A stretch of DNA of 64,000 nt, taken from Methylobacterium persicinum. Its GTDB lineage: Bacteria > Pseudomonadota > Alphaproteobacteria > Rhizobiales > Beijerinckiaceae. Location of the stretch: the NCBI RefSeq assembly GCF_022179525.1, contig NZ_BPQX01000016.1:1-64000 (forward strand). Direction: 5' to 3'. Shown in pieces: positions 48,084 to 56,155 of the stretch. Made by a program: the position numbers and the translations under genes. The notes under the pieces were generated by a model, which saw only the letters and a list, made by a program, of their open reading frames with translations, made no database searches and was not told the DNA's origin. The first letter of the stretch is position 1; every line of letters starts with the position of its first letter.

Positions 48084-49058
48084 TCAGTTCACCTTCAGGT
48101 CGGCCTTGGCCTTCTCAAGCAGATCGAGCTTCACCCACTCCGCATCGGATTTCGGCGGGTTCTGCATCTTCCCCAGGCCGTACTTCACCATGTAATCGGC
48201 CGTGGTCTGCATGTGGCCGGCGGGCATCGCGTAGGTGTAGCTGGCATTGGCCATGCCATCGCGAAAATCCTGGCTCGACAGCTGTCCCTTGAAAACCTGC
48301 TCGCGCACGTATTTCTCGGCCAGCGCCGGATCGTCGATGAAGGCCTTGGTCGCAGCCACGAACAGGTTCAGCACCTTCTGCGCCACTTCCGGGCGCTCGT
48401 TGTACATCTTCTCGGTCATGACGAGAGGGCGCACCGGCTTGCCGATGGGCGTGTCGTAGGGCTTCACCAGCTCGACCCCCCAGCCGGCGCTGATCGCCTG
48501 CGTCGATTGCGGCTCGGACTGGCAGATCACGTCGACGTATTTCTGGGCCAGAGCCTGGTTCAGGTCGGCGTAGTTGTTGAAGTAGGTGAGCTGCACGTCC
48601 TTGCCGGGCCGCTCGGACCAGGTCAGCCCGTGCTTGTCGAGTTCGGCGAGCAGCATCAGGTCCTGGGTGCCGCCCCGGACGGTGGCGACCTTCAGACCCT
48701 TGAGATCGGCGGCGCTCTTGGCCGCCAGGTCCGGCCGCTTGAGGATGCGCACCCCGCCATCGGCGAAACCCGCCACCACGAGGAGCTTCACGCCGTTGCC
48801 GCGTGCCGCCACGGCGCCGTCGCCTCCGGAGGCCGCGATATCGATCTGGTCCACCGCCATGGCGGGGTAGATGTCCGCGCCCTTGGCGAACTGGCGCTCG
48901 TCGATCTTGAGGCCGAATTTCGGGGCGATCTCCTTCATGTAGGAGATGGCACCGTAATGGGCGAATTTCAGGTTGCCGAGGCGCACGACGTCCTCGGCGC
49001 GGGCCGGTGCGGCAAGCACGACGGCGGCGGCGCAGGCGGCCAGCAGATGTCTGATCAC
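48084..49058 (-). CDS. ABC importer substrate-binding protein, nitrate/sulfonate/taurine type
   Basis: 324 residues from the GTG at 49056-49058, where GGGGAGA lies about five bases upstream; an earlier GTG at 49079 would add seven residues. Signal peptide MIRHLLAACAAAVVLAAPARA, then RLGNLKFAHYGAISYMKEIA, a periplasmic-binding-protein (NMT1/SsuA-like) N-terminus, and SGGDGAVAARGNGVKLL. First gene of the operon. Ligand unknown: sulfonate, taurine, nitrate or a pyrimidine precursor are all possible. Confidence 0.88.
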   Translation of the reverse strand: MIRHLLAACAAAVVLAAPARAEDVVRLGNLKFAHYGAISYMKEIAPKFGLKIDERQFAKGADIYPAMAVDQIDIAASGGDGAVAARGNGVKLLVVAGFADGGVRILKRPDLAAKSAADLKGLKVATVRGGTQDLMLLAELDKHGLTWSERPGKDVQLTYFNNYADLNQALAQKYVDVICQSEPQSTQAISAGWGVELVKPYDTPIGKPVRPLVMTEKMYNERPEVAQKVLNLFVAATKAFIDDPALAEKYVREQVFKGQLSSQDFRDGMANASYTYAMPAGHMQTTADYMVKYGLGKMQNPPKSDAEWVKLDLLEKAKADLKVN

Positions 49059-49260
49059 GAAGTCTCTCCCCAGAGGCACGTTTTCGCCGAGCCGGCCTTC
49101 TTCGCGGGCCGTGCCTGTCAGGGGTATATCGCTTCCGGGGCCGTGTTAATCCCGGCCGGGACGGGCGGGGCGGATTTTGTATGCATCGATCCCGGGGCGG
49201 ATGCGATGCGCCCTCTTGGGGTTTGGAGACGGTGATGTTCAGAGACGCCGTATTCCGCGC

Positions 49261-49290
49261 TCCCCTCTCCCCGCCTGCGGGGAGAGGGGA
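49261..49290. repeat. Family C short perfect palindrome, copy 2
   Basis: TCCCCTCTCCCCGC-CT-GCGGGGAGAGGGGA, a perfect 14-base inverted repeat, 12 bases past the stop of the exporter at 49303. The central pair is CT where copy 1 has AG, so this copy is inverted relative to copy 1. Confidence 0.82.
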
Positions 49291-49302
49291 ACCCGTTGCC
49301 CC

Positions 49303-51210
49303 TTACTCCGCCGGCACAGCCTCGGCGCGCGCGGGCGGAAGCAAGGCGCCGTCGGCGTCCCGGGCCAGGACCTGCCGGGCCGCGTCGACCTCCCGCTGGC
49401 GGTTCCACAGGGCGGCGTAGATCCCGCCCCGTTCCAGCAGCTCCCCGTGGGTGCCGCGCTCGGCGATCACCCCCCGGTCGAGGACCAGGATCGCGTCGGC
49501 GTTGACCACGGTGGAGAGCCGGTGGGCGATGACCAGGGTCGTGCGCCCCTGCGCCACCCGGTCGAGGGCGCCCTGGATCTCCGATTCGGTGAAGGAATCG
49601 AGCGCCGAGGTGGCCTCGTCGAGGACGAGGATCGGCGGGCCCTTGAGGATCGTGCGGGCGATGGCCACACGCTGCTTCTCGCCGCCCGAGAGCTTCAGGC
49701 CGCGCTCGCCGACCGGTGTCTCGTAACCCTCAGGCAGGCCGGAGATGAAGCGGTCGATCTGGGCGAGCTGCGCCGCCTCCTGGACCTCGGCGTCGGTCGC
49801 ATCGGGGCGGCCGTAGCGAATGTTGTAGCCGATCGTATCGTTGAACAGCACCGTGTCCTGCGGGACCATGCCGATGGCGGCCCGCAAGGAGTCCTGCGTC
49901 ACGGCGGCGATGTCCTGCCCGTCGATGCTGATCCGGCCGGATTGCGGCTCGTAGAAGCGGAACAGCAGCCGCGACAGGGTCGACTTGCCGGCCCCCGAGG
50001 GGCCGACGATAGCCACCGTCTGGCCGGGCTTCACCTCGAAGGAGACGCCCCGCAGGATCGGCCGCTCCGGGGTGTAGGCGAAGCGCACGTCCTCGAACCG
50101 CACCGTGCCGCCGGCGACGGCCAGGGGCTTGGCACCGGGCCGGTCGGCGATCTCGGGGTTCTGCCCGAGGATGCGGAACATGTCGTCGATGTCGATCAGC
50201 GCCTGTTTGATCTCCCGGTAGATCATGCCCATGAAGTTGAGGGGCATCGAGAGCTGCACCAGCATGGTGTTGGCCAGCACGAAGCCGCCGATCGTCGTCC
50301 GCCCGGCCAGGATGTCCCGGGCGGCGAGCCACATCACCACGGTCATGCCCGCGGTGAAGATCGCCGCCTGCCCGGCGTTGAGCACGGCCAGCGAGACGTA
50401 GGTCTGCGTCGAGGCCTTTTCGTACTTCGCCATGGAGAGGTCGTAGCGGGCTGTCTCGCGGGCCTCCGCGCCGAAATACTTCACCGTCTCGTAATTCAGC
50501 AGCGAATCGACCGCCTTGGTGTTGGCGTCGGTGTCGGATGAATTCATCCGGCGGCGGATGGCGATCCGCCACTCCGTCGCCTTGTAGGTGTAGCCGAGAT
50601 AGGCGACGACCGTGAGCAGGGCGGTGAGCGCGTAGAGCCAGTTGAACTCGTAGGCGAGGATGCCGAGCACCAGGGCGAACTCGACGATGGTCGGCACCAG
50701 CGTCAGCACCATGAGGCGCGACAGGTCTTCGATGCCGGAGCGGCCCCGCTCCAGCACCCGGGTGAGGCCGCCGGTCTTGCGCTCCAGATGGAAGCGCAGG
50801 GACAGGGTGTGCATGTGCGCGAAGGTCATCAGGGCGAGGCGGCGCACCGCGTGCATCGCGACCTTGGCGAACAGCCCGTCGCGCACCTGCGTGAGCAGGG
50901 CCATCGCCACGCGCGAGAGACCGTAGAGGCCGATCAAGAGCATCGGCGCGGCGACCAGCCCCGCCGGCACCCCGTTCTCACGGCCGCCCACCGCCGCCAC
51001 GAGGGCATCCGTCGCCCATTTGAAGGTGAAGGGGGTCACCATCGTCGCCGCCTTGGCGACAAGGAGGAGCCCGAAGGCGATGAAGACCCGCCGCTGAAGG
51101 TCGGGCCGCCCGTGCGGCCAGAGGTGTGGCCACAGGCGGCGGTAGGTGTCGATCAGGCCGGGACGAGCGGGCGAGCTCGTCCCCGGCGGGGACGCGGTGG
51201 GGTCTGACAT
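49303..51210 (-). CDS. atm1: ABC exporter, Atm1/ABCB7-like
   Basis: 635 residues. A six-helix membrane domain (about 40-330) holds the Atm1 landmark region LNYETVKYFGAEARET. The nucleotide-binding domain has Walker A GPSGAGKST, signature LSGGEKQRVAIARTIL and Walker B ILVLDEATSALD. Relatives export glutathione-derived compounds or metals and support Fe-S assembly in the cytosol of mitochondria. Unlike the gene at 25686-28265, all catalytic residues are intact. A family C palindrome follows. Confidence 0.93.
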   Translation of the reverse strand: MSDPTASPPGTSSPARPGLIDTYRRLWPHLWPHGRPDLQRRVFIAFGLLLVAKAATMVTPFTFKWATDALVAAVGGRENGVPAGLVAAPMLLIGLYGLSRVAMALLTQVRDGLFAKVAMHAVRRLALMTFAHMHTLSLRFHLERKTGGLTRVLERGRSGIEDLSRLMVLTLVPTIVEFALVLGILAYEFNWLYALTALLTVVAYLGYTYKATEWRIAIRRRMNSSDTDANTKAVDSLLNYETVKYFGAEARETARYDLSMAKYEKASTQTYVSLAVLNAGQAAIFTAGMTVVMWLAARDILAGRTTIGGFVLANTMLVQLSMPLNFMGMIYREIKQALIDIDDMFRILGQNPEIADRPGAKPLAVAGGTVRFEDVRFAYTPERPILRGVSFEVKPGQTVAIVGPSGAGKSTLSRLLFRFYEPQSGRISIDGQDIAAVTQDSLRAAIGMVPQDTVLFNDTIGYNIRYGRPDATDAEVQEAAQLAQIDRFISGLPEGYETPVGERGLKLSGGEKQRVAIARTILKGPPILVLDEATSALDSFTESEIQGALDRVAQGRTTLVIAHRLSTVVNADAILVLDRGVIAERGTHGELLERGGIYAALWNRQREVDAARQVLARDADGALLPPARAEAVPAE

Positions 51211-51403
51211 GGGCAGAGGGACGGGCCGGGTTCCAGGTCGGGATTACGCCTGCATATAGGCCCGTGCAGCCCCGGCTGCACCCTCGCGCTGCCAGGGGGC
51301 TCAGCCTGGCCGGATCGTCCGGCAAGGGGGCAGGGCTCGACCCAACGCGGCCGTTCCCGGTGCTGACCGCGATGCCCGGACGTGGATGTCACGCTCAGTA
51401 CAG

Positions 51404-51429
51404 CCCTTCGGCTGTGATCAGCCGAAGGG
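51404..51429 (-). terminator. Stem-loop after motB
   Basis: CCCTTCGGCTG, loop TGAT, CAGCCGAAGGG: a perfect 11-pair stem that begins nine bases past the motB stop. There is no T tract, so it may act with Rho or as an RNA stabiliser. Confidence 0.55.
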
Positions 51430-51437
51430 GTGGCGCC

Positions 51438-52307
51438 TTATCGGAGGCGAAGGAGGTTCGAGGGCGCCGGCGGGCTCGCATTGTGCAGGGTGATCGTCAC
51501 CCGCCGGTTCGACGCGATGTAGGGATCGTCGGGAAACACCGGCTCGGTGTCCGCGCGCCCGACCACGGACGCGAAGTTGTCGTTGGGGACCCCGGCGCTT
51601 GACAGGATCTCGCGCACGGCCAGCGCTCGCCCGGCGGTGAGGTTCCAGGGTTCGGCGCCAGGTCCCGAGCCAGGACGCGCGGTGGAGGTGTGGCCGGTGA
51701 TGGTCAGGCGGTTGGTCAGCTGGCGCAGGGTGGGCGCGAGCGTCTCCAGCACGCGACGGGTGCGCTCGTAGGGGGCGACGGAGCCGTCGCGGAACATGGA
51801 CCGGCCGTTCTCGTCCGTCAGCGACACGTTCACGCCGTCCTTGGTCGCCTCGATGACGACGTTGTGCGACAGCTCGGCGATGTCCGGCATCGTCTGCAGC
51901 GCCTGCCGGAGGCTGGCCATGGCGGTGACATTGGCCTGCACGCTAGCGTCCGGGCGGCTGGGATCGAGTTCGCTGGAACGGCCCGGACGGGTCGTCGGAC
52001 GGTCCTTGTCGTCCCGGTCGGCAGTGCCGGTCTCGGCTTCGTTGGGCGTGGACGGCTTGTTGCCCGTGGTGTCGAGGGCGGTGCCGTACATGATGCCGCC
52101 CGCACCGCTGCTGGCCGGGCTCAGCGCCGCCGGCGCGAAGTATTCCGCCAGACCGACTTTCTGCTCCTGCGTCGTCATGCTGATCAGCCACATCAGCAGA
52201 AAGAACGCCATCATGGCGGTCACGAAATCCGCATAGGCGATCTTCCAGGCCCCGCCGTGATGGCCGTGGGCGGCCTTCTTGACCTTCTTGACGACGATGG
52301 TGGCCAT
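51438..52307 (-). CDS. motB: Flagellar motor stator protein MotB
   Basis: 289 residues. One N-terminal helix with the proton-carrying Asp27 in IAYADFVTAMMAFFLLMWL; a polar, Thr/Asp-rich linker (about 70-130) then the OmpA-like peptidoglycan-binding domain (RLTITGHTSTARPGSG and SNRRVTITL). Binds the cell wall and couples proton flow to the flagellar motor with MotA. Its start is 28 bases after the motA stop. Confidence 0.94.
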   Translation of the reverse strand: MATIVVKKVKKAAHGHHGGAWKIAYADFVTAMMAFFLLMWLISMTTQEQKVGLAEYFAPAALSPASSGAGGIMYGTALDTTGNKPSTPNEAETGTADRDDKDRPTTRPGRSSELDPSRPDASVQANVTAMASLRQALQTMPDIAELSHNVVIEATKDGVNVSLTDENGRSMFRDGSVAPYERTRRVLETLAPTLRQLTNRLTITGHTSTARPGSGPGAEPWNLTAGRALAVREILSSAGVPNDNFASVVGRADTEPVFPDDPYIASNRRVTITLHNASPPAPSNLLRLR

Positions 52308-52335
52308 TGCGTCCCTGCTGGCGAATGAGTCGGAT

Positions 52336-53193
52336 CTAGGCGGGAAGGGCGGCGGTCGCCTTTTCCACTTCGTCGAAGGTCGGGCGGACGTCGCTCAGCA
52401 GAGACTTGCGGGCAAACTCGATCGACATCACCGGCGGCTGTCCGCTGATATGGGCCAGCAGACCCGCCTTCAGCGAAAGGTAGTATTTGGATTCGGCCGC
52501 GAAGAGGCTCTTGAGCGACTGCGCCATGGGGCCGAAGAAGCCGTAGGCGACGAAGACGCCGAAGAAGGTGCCGACGAGCGCGCCGCCGATCAGATGTCCC
52601 AGCACCTCCGGCGGCTCCTTGATCGCCCCCATCGTCTTGATCACGCCGAGCACGGCGGCGACGATGCCGAGCGCCGGCGTTCCGTCGGCGAGCGACTGCA
52701 TGGCCGAGACGAGGCGCTCCTGCTCCTCGTGGTGCGTCTCCAGTTCCTCGTCCATGAGGACTTCGATCTCGTAGACGTTGTTGACGCCCAGCGTCACCAT
52801 CCGCATGTAGTCGCAGACGAATTCGACCGCGTGATGGTTCGCTGCGAAGGTCGGGAAGGCGTTGAACAGTGTCGACTCGCTCGGATTCTCGATGTGCGGC
52901 TCGAGCGCCATCGAACCCTTCTGCTTGGCGAGTTTGAACAACGAGAACTGCATTCCCAGCAGTTCGAGATAGCATTGCTGCGAGTACTTCGGGCCCTTCA
53001 CCAGCGTGGCCAGCATGCTGGGTACGGATTTGAGCACCGGCCCGATGTTGCCGATGATGAAGGCGCCGATCGCGGAGCCGAGGATGATGACGAACTCGAA
53101 CGGCTGCCAGAGGACGAGCAGGTGGCCACCCATCTGCGCGTAACTGCCGAAAACGCAAGCGAAGACGACCAGTGCACCAACGATCAGCCGCAT
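52336..53193 (-). CDS. motA: Flagellar motor stator protein MotA
   Basis: 285 residues, four helices in the standard arrangement (MRLIVGALVVFACVFGSYAQ at the N-terminus and FGVFVAYGFFGPMAQ near the C-terminus). The cytoplasmic loop has EEQERLVSAMQSLADGTPAL and the conserved GIVAAVLGVIKTMG region. AAGGAT precedes the ATG. With MotB it forms the stator; no other flagellar genes are in this window, so the stator operon is separate from the main cluster. Confidence 0.95.
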   Translation of the reverse strand: MRLIVGALVVFACVFGSYAQMGGHLLVLWQPFEFVIILGSAIGAFIIGNIGPVLKSVPSMLATLVKGPKYSQQCYLELLGMQFSLFKLAKQKGSMALEPHIENPSESTLFNAFPTFAANHHAVEFVCDYMRMVTLGVNNVYEIEVLMDEELETHHEEQERLVSAMQSLADGTPALGIVAAVLGVIKTMGAIKEPPEVLGHLIGGALVGTFFGVFVAYGFFGPMAQSLKSLFAAESKYYLSLKAGLLAHISGQPPVMSIEFARKSLLSDVRPTFDEVEKATAALPA

Positions 53194-53561
53194 AAATTGC
53201 TATCCTTGCGTGGCGGCAGATACGGCCCACGCCAGCTACTGATGAGGGCATCGTCTCATCGACCTCCTAACTCACTGTTTAAATGAGTGCGGAGGCTGGC
53301 CGGCACCGTGCCACGTTGAAGTTCATTCTGCGGACATTCCGCGCGATAACAAACGCTTCGCGCGGAAAATGACGCAACCTAATTCATAAAGAGCAATGAT
53401 TAAAATTTACTATCGAGTTCTAAAATATGAACTGATCAGTTTTTCATGAAACGTCGCGTGCGGTTGTTAACTAGTTCTAAGGCGCGTCTGCTTCCTCCGG
53501 TTCCGGCTCCGGAGAGACGGCCACGGCGCCACCCTGAGCGGTCCTGCCGTTCGGCCCCCCG
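53194..53561. other. AT-rich gene-free gap upstream of motAB
   Basis: 368 bases, much richer in A/T than its surroundings, especially 53360-53470. It contains the inverted repeat TTCCGCGCG and CGCGCGGAA (53337-53367, 13-base spacer). It should hold the motAB promoter, but no clear -10/-35 pair could be assigned. Confidence 0.6.
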
Positions 53562-55109
53562 TCACCCGCGCCTGTCGTCGGGGAGCACGAAGATCTGGCC
53601 CGGATAGATCAGGTCGGGATCGCGGATCTGGGCTTGGTTGGCGTCGTAGATCACCGTGTAGCGCTCGCCCCGGCCGTAGGTCCGCTTGCTGATCTGCCAC
53701 AGGTTGTCGCCGCGGATGATGCGGGCGGTGGCGATGCCCGGGACGAACACCGCGCCCGTGCGCATGCCGTCGGTCGCGCCCCCGGCCCCCGGCTGGGGGG
53801 CCGCCATGGACACGGCCGCCTGCCCGGACGGGGCGCCACCCGTCGCAGGCGGAGCGCCGGCCTGGCCTGTCCCCGGCGTCCCGGTCACGGTCCCTGCCCT
53901 GCCGGACGACGGCCTGCCCGGGGTCGTCTGACCCGCAGCGGTTCCGGCGGCGTCCTTTCGGGCCACCTCCGCGCTGTGACCGCCTGCTCCGGCGGTACCG
54001 GTCTCAGCCTTGAGCGCCGACGCTGCCGAGGCGACGGTCTGCGGCATGGCAAACGGCACTTCGGCGCGATGGGTGACGTGCCCGGTAGCCGGATCGATCT
54101 CGTCGAGGCGGACCTGATAGCGGCCCTGCGCCACCCCGCGGCCGATGGTGAAGGTCACGCGGCCGTCCGGTCCGACCTTGCCCGGGGCAATCAGCGTGTC
54201 GTTGAGGTAGAGGCGGACCTCGGTGCCGGGCTTGCCGGCACCGGTCACGTAGAGGCGGCCGCCGGGCTCGGCATCGACGCTCACGATGCGCGCGGCCTGC
54301 CCGCCGGCCGCGCCGGCCGGGCCCTTGCCCGCTTCCGCCGCCTTGTCTCCCCCGCCCTGTCTGGCCTCTGCCGTGGCCGGGGGCGTCTCGGACGCTCCGG
54401 GCTGCGACAGCACGACCGTCGGCGCATCGGGGGCCGTCAGGGCCACGAGGGGACGTGTCTTGCCCTCCGGCGAGATCGACACGGCAACGCTCTGCGCCGA
54501 GCGGGTTTCCTGCCCGTCGGCGGTCTTGGAGCGCAGCACGATCTCGCTGGAGCCCTTCGGAAGGGGTGGCGGGACGATGGCGAACTGGCCGTTCGGGTCT
54601 GCCAGGGCCCGGGCGACGGGCTTGCCGTCCACCAGCATCTCCACGACCGTGTTCGGCTTGCCCCGTCCCGCGACCACGGCGTCTCCGTTGGGCTCGATGC
54701 GGACGATGTCGAAGCGCGGCGCTTCTGGGTTTGCGCCATCCTTCGGAGCTGCGCCATCCTTCGGAGCTGCGCCATCCGCCCGGCCGGGCGCGCCGGGTTG
54801 CACGGCGTCGGCCGCTCCCGGTTTCGCACCCCCGCCGGTAGCACCGGCGCCGTTCCGGGCGGCCTGGCGATTGCCGGAGTCCAGGTCCGGATCCTTGCGG
54901 GCGCCCTCCTGCGCCGTCGCCGGGGCGCCGTCGGGGCCCGATCCCGCCGGGCGGTCAGGCGACAGGGCCGCCGCGGGGTTCTGCGCCGCCGGCTCGTCCG
55001 TCCGCTTCGGGCCGCCGCCCCCGTACAGGGCGGCCACGATCCCGAGCCCCGCCAGGAGGCCGACGAGCGTCAGGACGATACCGTGCCGCACCCGCCGCGT
55101 CGTCACCAC
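53562..55109 (-). CDS. LysM-domain protein with Ig-like repeats
   Basis: 515 residues. One N-terminal helix (about 8-30, GIVLTLVGLLAGLGIVAALYG), a long Pro/Ala/Gly-rich linker with tandem DGAAPK units (18-base DNA repeats near 54735-54780), two Ig-like blocks (VRIEPNGDAVVAGRGKPNTVVE and the later VDAEPGGRLYVTGAGKPG; each cut in my notes to the core), another low-complexity stretch, and a C-terminal LysM domain (GDNLWQISKRTYGRG, then PDLIYPGQIFVLP). It should be periplasmic, inner-membrane-anchored and peptidoglycan-binding. Confidence 0.87.
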   Translation of the reverse strand: MVTTRRVRHGIVLTLVGLLAGLGIVAALYGGGGPKRTDEPAAQNPAAALSPDRPAGSGPDGAPATAQEGARKDPDLDSGNRQAARNGAGATGGGAKPGAADAVQPGAPGRADGAAPKDGAAPKDGANPEAPRFDIVRIEPNGDAVVAGRGKPNTVVEMLVDGKPVARALADPNGQFAIVPPPLPKGSSEIVLRSKTADGQETRSAQSVAVSISPEGKTRPLVALTAPDAPTVVLSQPGASETPPATAEARQGGGDKAAEAGKGPAGAAGGQAARIVSVDAEPGGRLYVTGAGKPGTEVRLYLNDTLIAPGKVGPDGRVTFTIGRGVAQGRYQVRLDEIDPATGHVTHRAEVPFAMPQTVASAASALKAETGTAGAGGHSAEVARKDAAGTAAGQTTPGRPSSGRAGTVTGTPGTGQAGAPPATGGAPSGQAAVSMAAPQPGAGGATDGMRTGAVFVPGIATARIIRGDNLWQISKRTYGRGERYTVIYDANQAQIRDPDLIYPGQIFVLPDDRRG

Positions 55110-55340
55110 CGTTGCCTCCTCAATCGCCCCGCACTCAAGGGACGAAAACTCGAAACTTGGCGGACCTCCTCATGGAAACCCGTCGACTGCACTGCCTATA
55201 ATACCGTACATGGGCCGGGTACCAAGCCGCCGCCTCCCCCACACGGGCGAATCCTGCGGGAATTCAGCACTTTGGCGCGGGGACCTCCGGTCGCGGGTCT
55301 CCCTGAGGCGGCCCCCAAGATGCGCGAAGGAGGGCGCCGG

Positions 55341-55937
55341 ATGGCCCTGGTGAGGACGGTTTGTGTCTATTGCGGTTCCGGGTTCGGCCGAAATCCCGCC
55401 TTTCGGGAGGCCGCCGAGACCCTCGGGGCCGCCCTGGCACGGGCCGGGATGGCCCTCGTCTACGGCGGCGGCGATGTCGGGCTCATGGGCACCGTCGCCC
55501 GAGCGGTGCTCGAAGGCGGGGGCCACGTCACCGGCATCATCCCCGACTTCCTCCAGGCCCGGGAGAACATGCTGGAGGCCGTGAACGAGACGATCGTCGT
55601 CCCGGACATGCACACCCGCAAGCGCCTGATGTTCGAGCGCTCCGACGCCTTCGTGACCCTGCCGGGCGGGATCGGCACCCTGGAGGAACTCGTCGAGCAA
55701 CTGACCTGGGCCCAGCTCGGGCGGCACAGGAAGCCCGTCGTGCTGGTCTCGGTGGACGGGTTCTGGACACCGCTGCTCGGCCTGTTCGACCACATGCGCA
55801 GCCACGGCTTCATCCGCGAAGGGCTCGATCTCAGCTACCTCGTCGCCCCCGAGGCTGCCGACGTCGTCCCCCTGCTCCAGGCCGCCGGTCGCGAGCCCGA
55901 CCAGCGTGCCGAGGAGCTGATCACCAAGCGGATGTAA
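55341..55937 (+). CDS. LOG-family phosphoribohydrolase (TIGR00730)
   Basis: 198 residues. The lysine-decarboxylase-like fold has VCVYCGSGFGRNP, LVYGGGDVGLMGTVA and the signature LPGGIGTLEELVEQ. Enzymes of this group release the base from nucleoside monophosphates, including cytokinin ribotides. Start at the ATG at 55341, where GAAGGAGG lies seven bases upstream; another ATG at 55320 is less well placed. Single gene. Confidence 0.93.
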   Translation: MALVRTVCVYCGSGFGRNPAFREAAETLGAALARAGMALVYGGGDVGLMGTVARAVLEGGGHVTGIIPDFLQARENMLEAVNETIVVPDMHTRKRLMFERSDAFVTLPGGIGTLEELVEQLTWAQLGRHRKPVVLVSVDGFWTPLLGLFDHMRSHGFIREGLDLSYLVAPEAADVVPLLQAAGREPDQRAEELITKRM

Positions 55938-56073
55938 GGCGGCACGCCGCGTTGCGGCCGCAATAATTGCGTGATGGTTATCGCGTCATCGCAAATATTG
56001 AGAGGCCAGTTTTATTAGCCGGCTTCAACAACTGGTTGTTGCTTCAAGATCACGTTGCGGCTCGAATCAGTTC

Positions 56074-56091
56074 ATGACGAGATTATGACAG
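56074..56091 (-). promoter_or_regulatory. Possible Pho box upstream of the autotransporter phosphatase
   Basis: On the minus strand CTGTCAT-AATC-TCGTCAT matches the PhoB box pattern (two CTGTCAT-like heptamers four bases apart) in 12 of 14 repeat bases. It lies 65 bases before the autotransporter start, but is inverted relative to that gene, which lowers confidence. Confidence 0.35.
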
Positions 56092-56155
56092 ACTTGTCAA
56101 TGTAAGGCTAAGTTAAAGGACACCCATCCGGGGGACCAGCCGGTTGGGGGCAACA

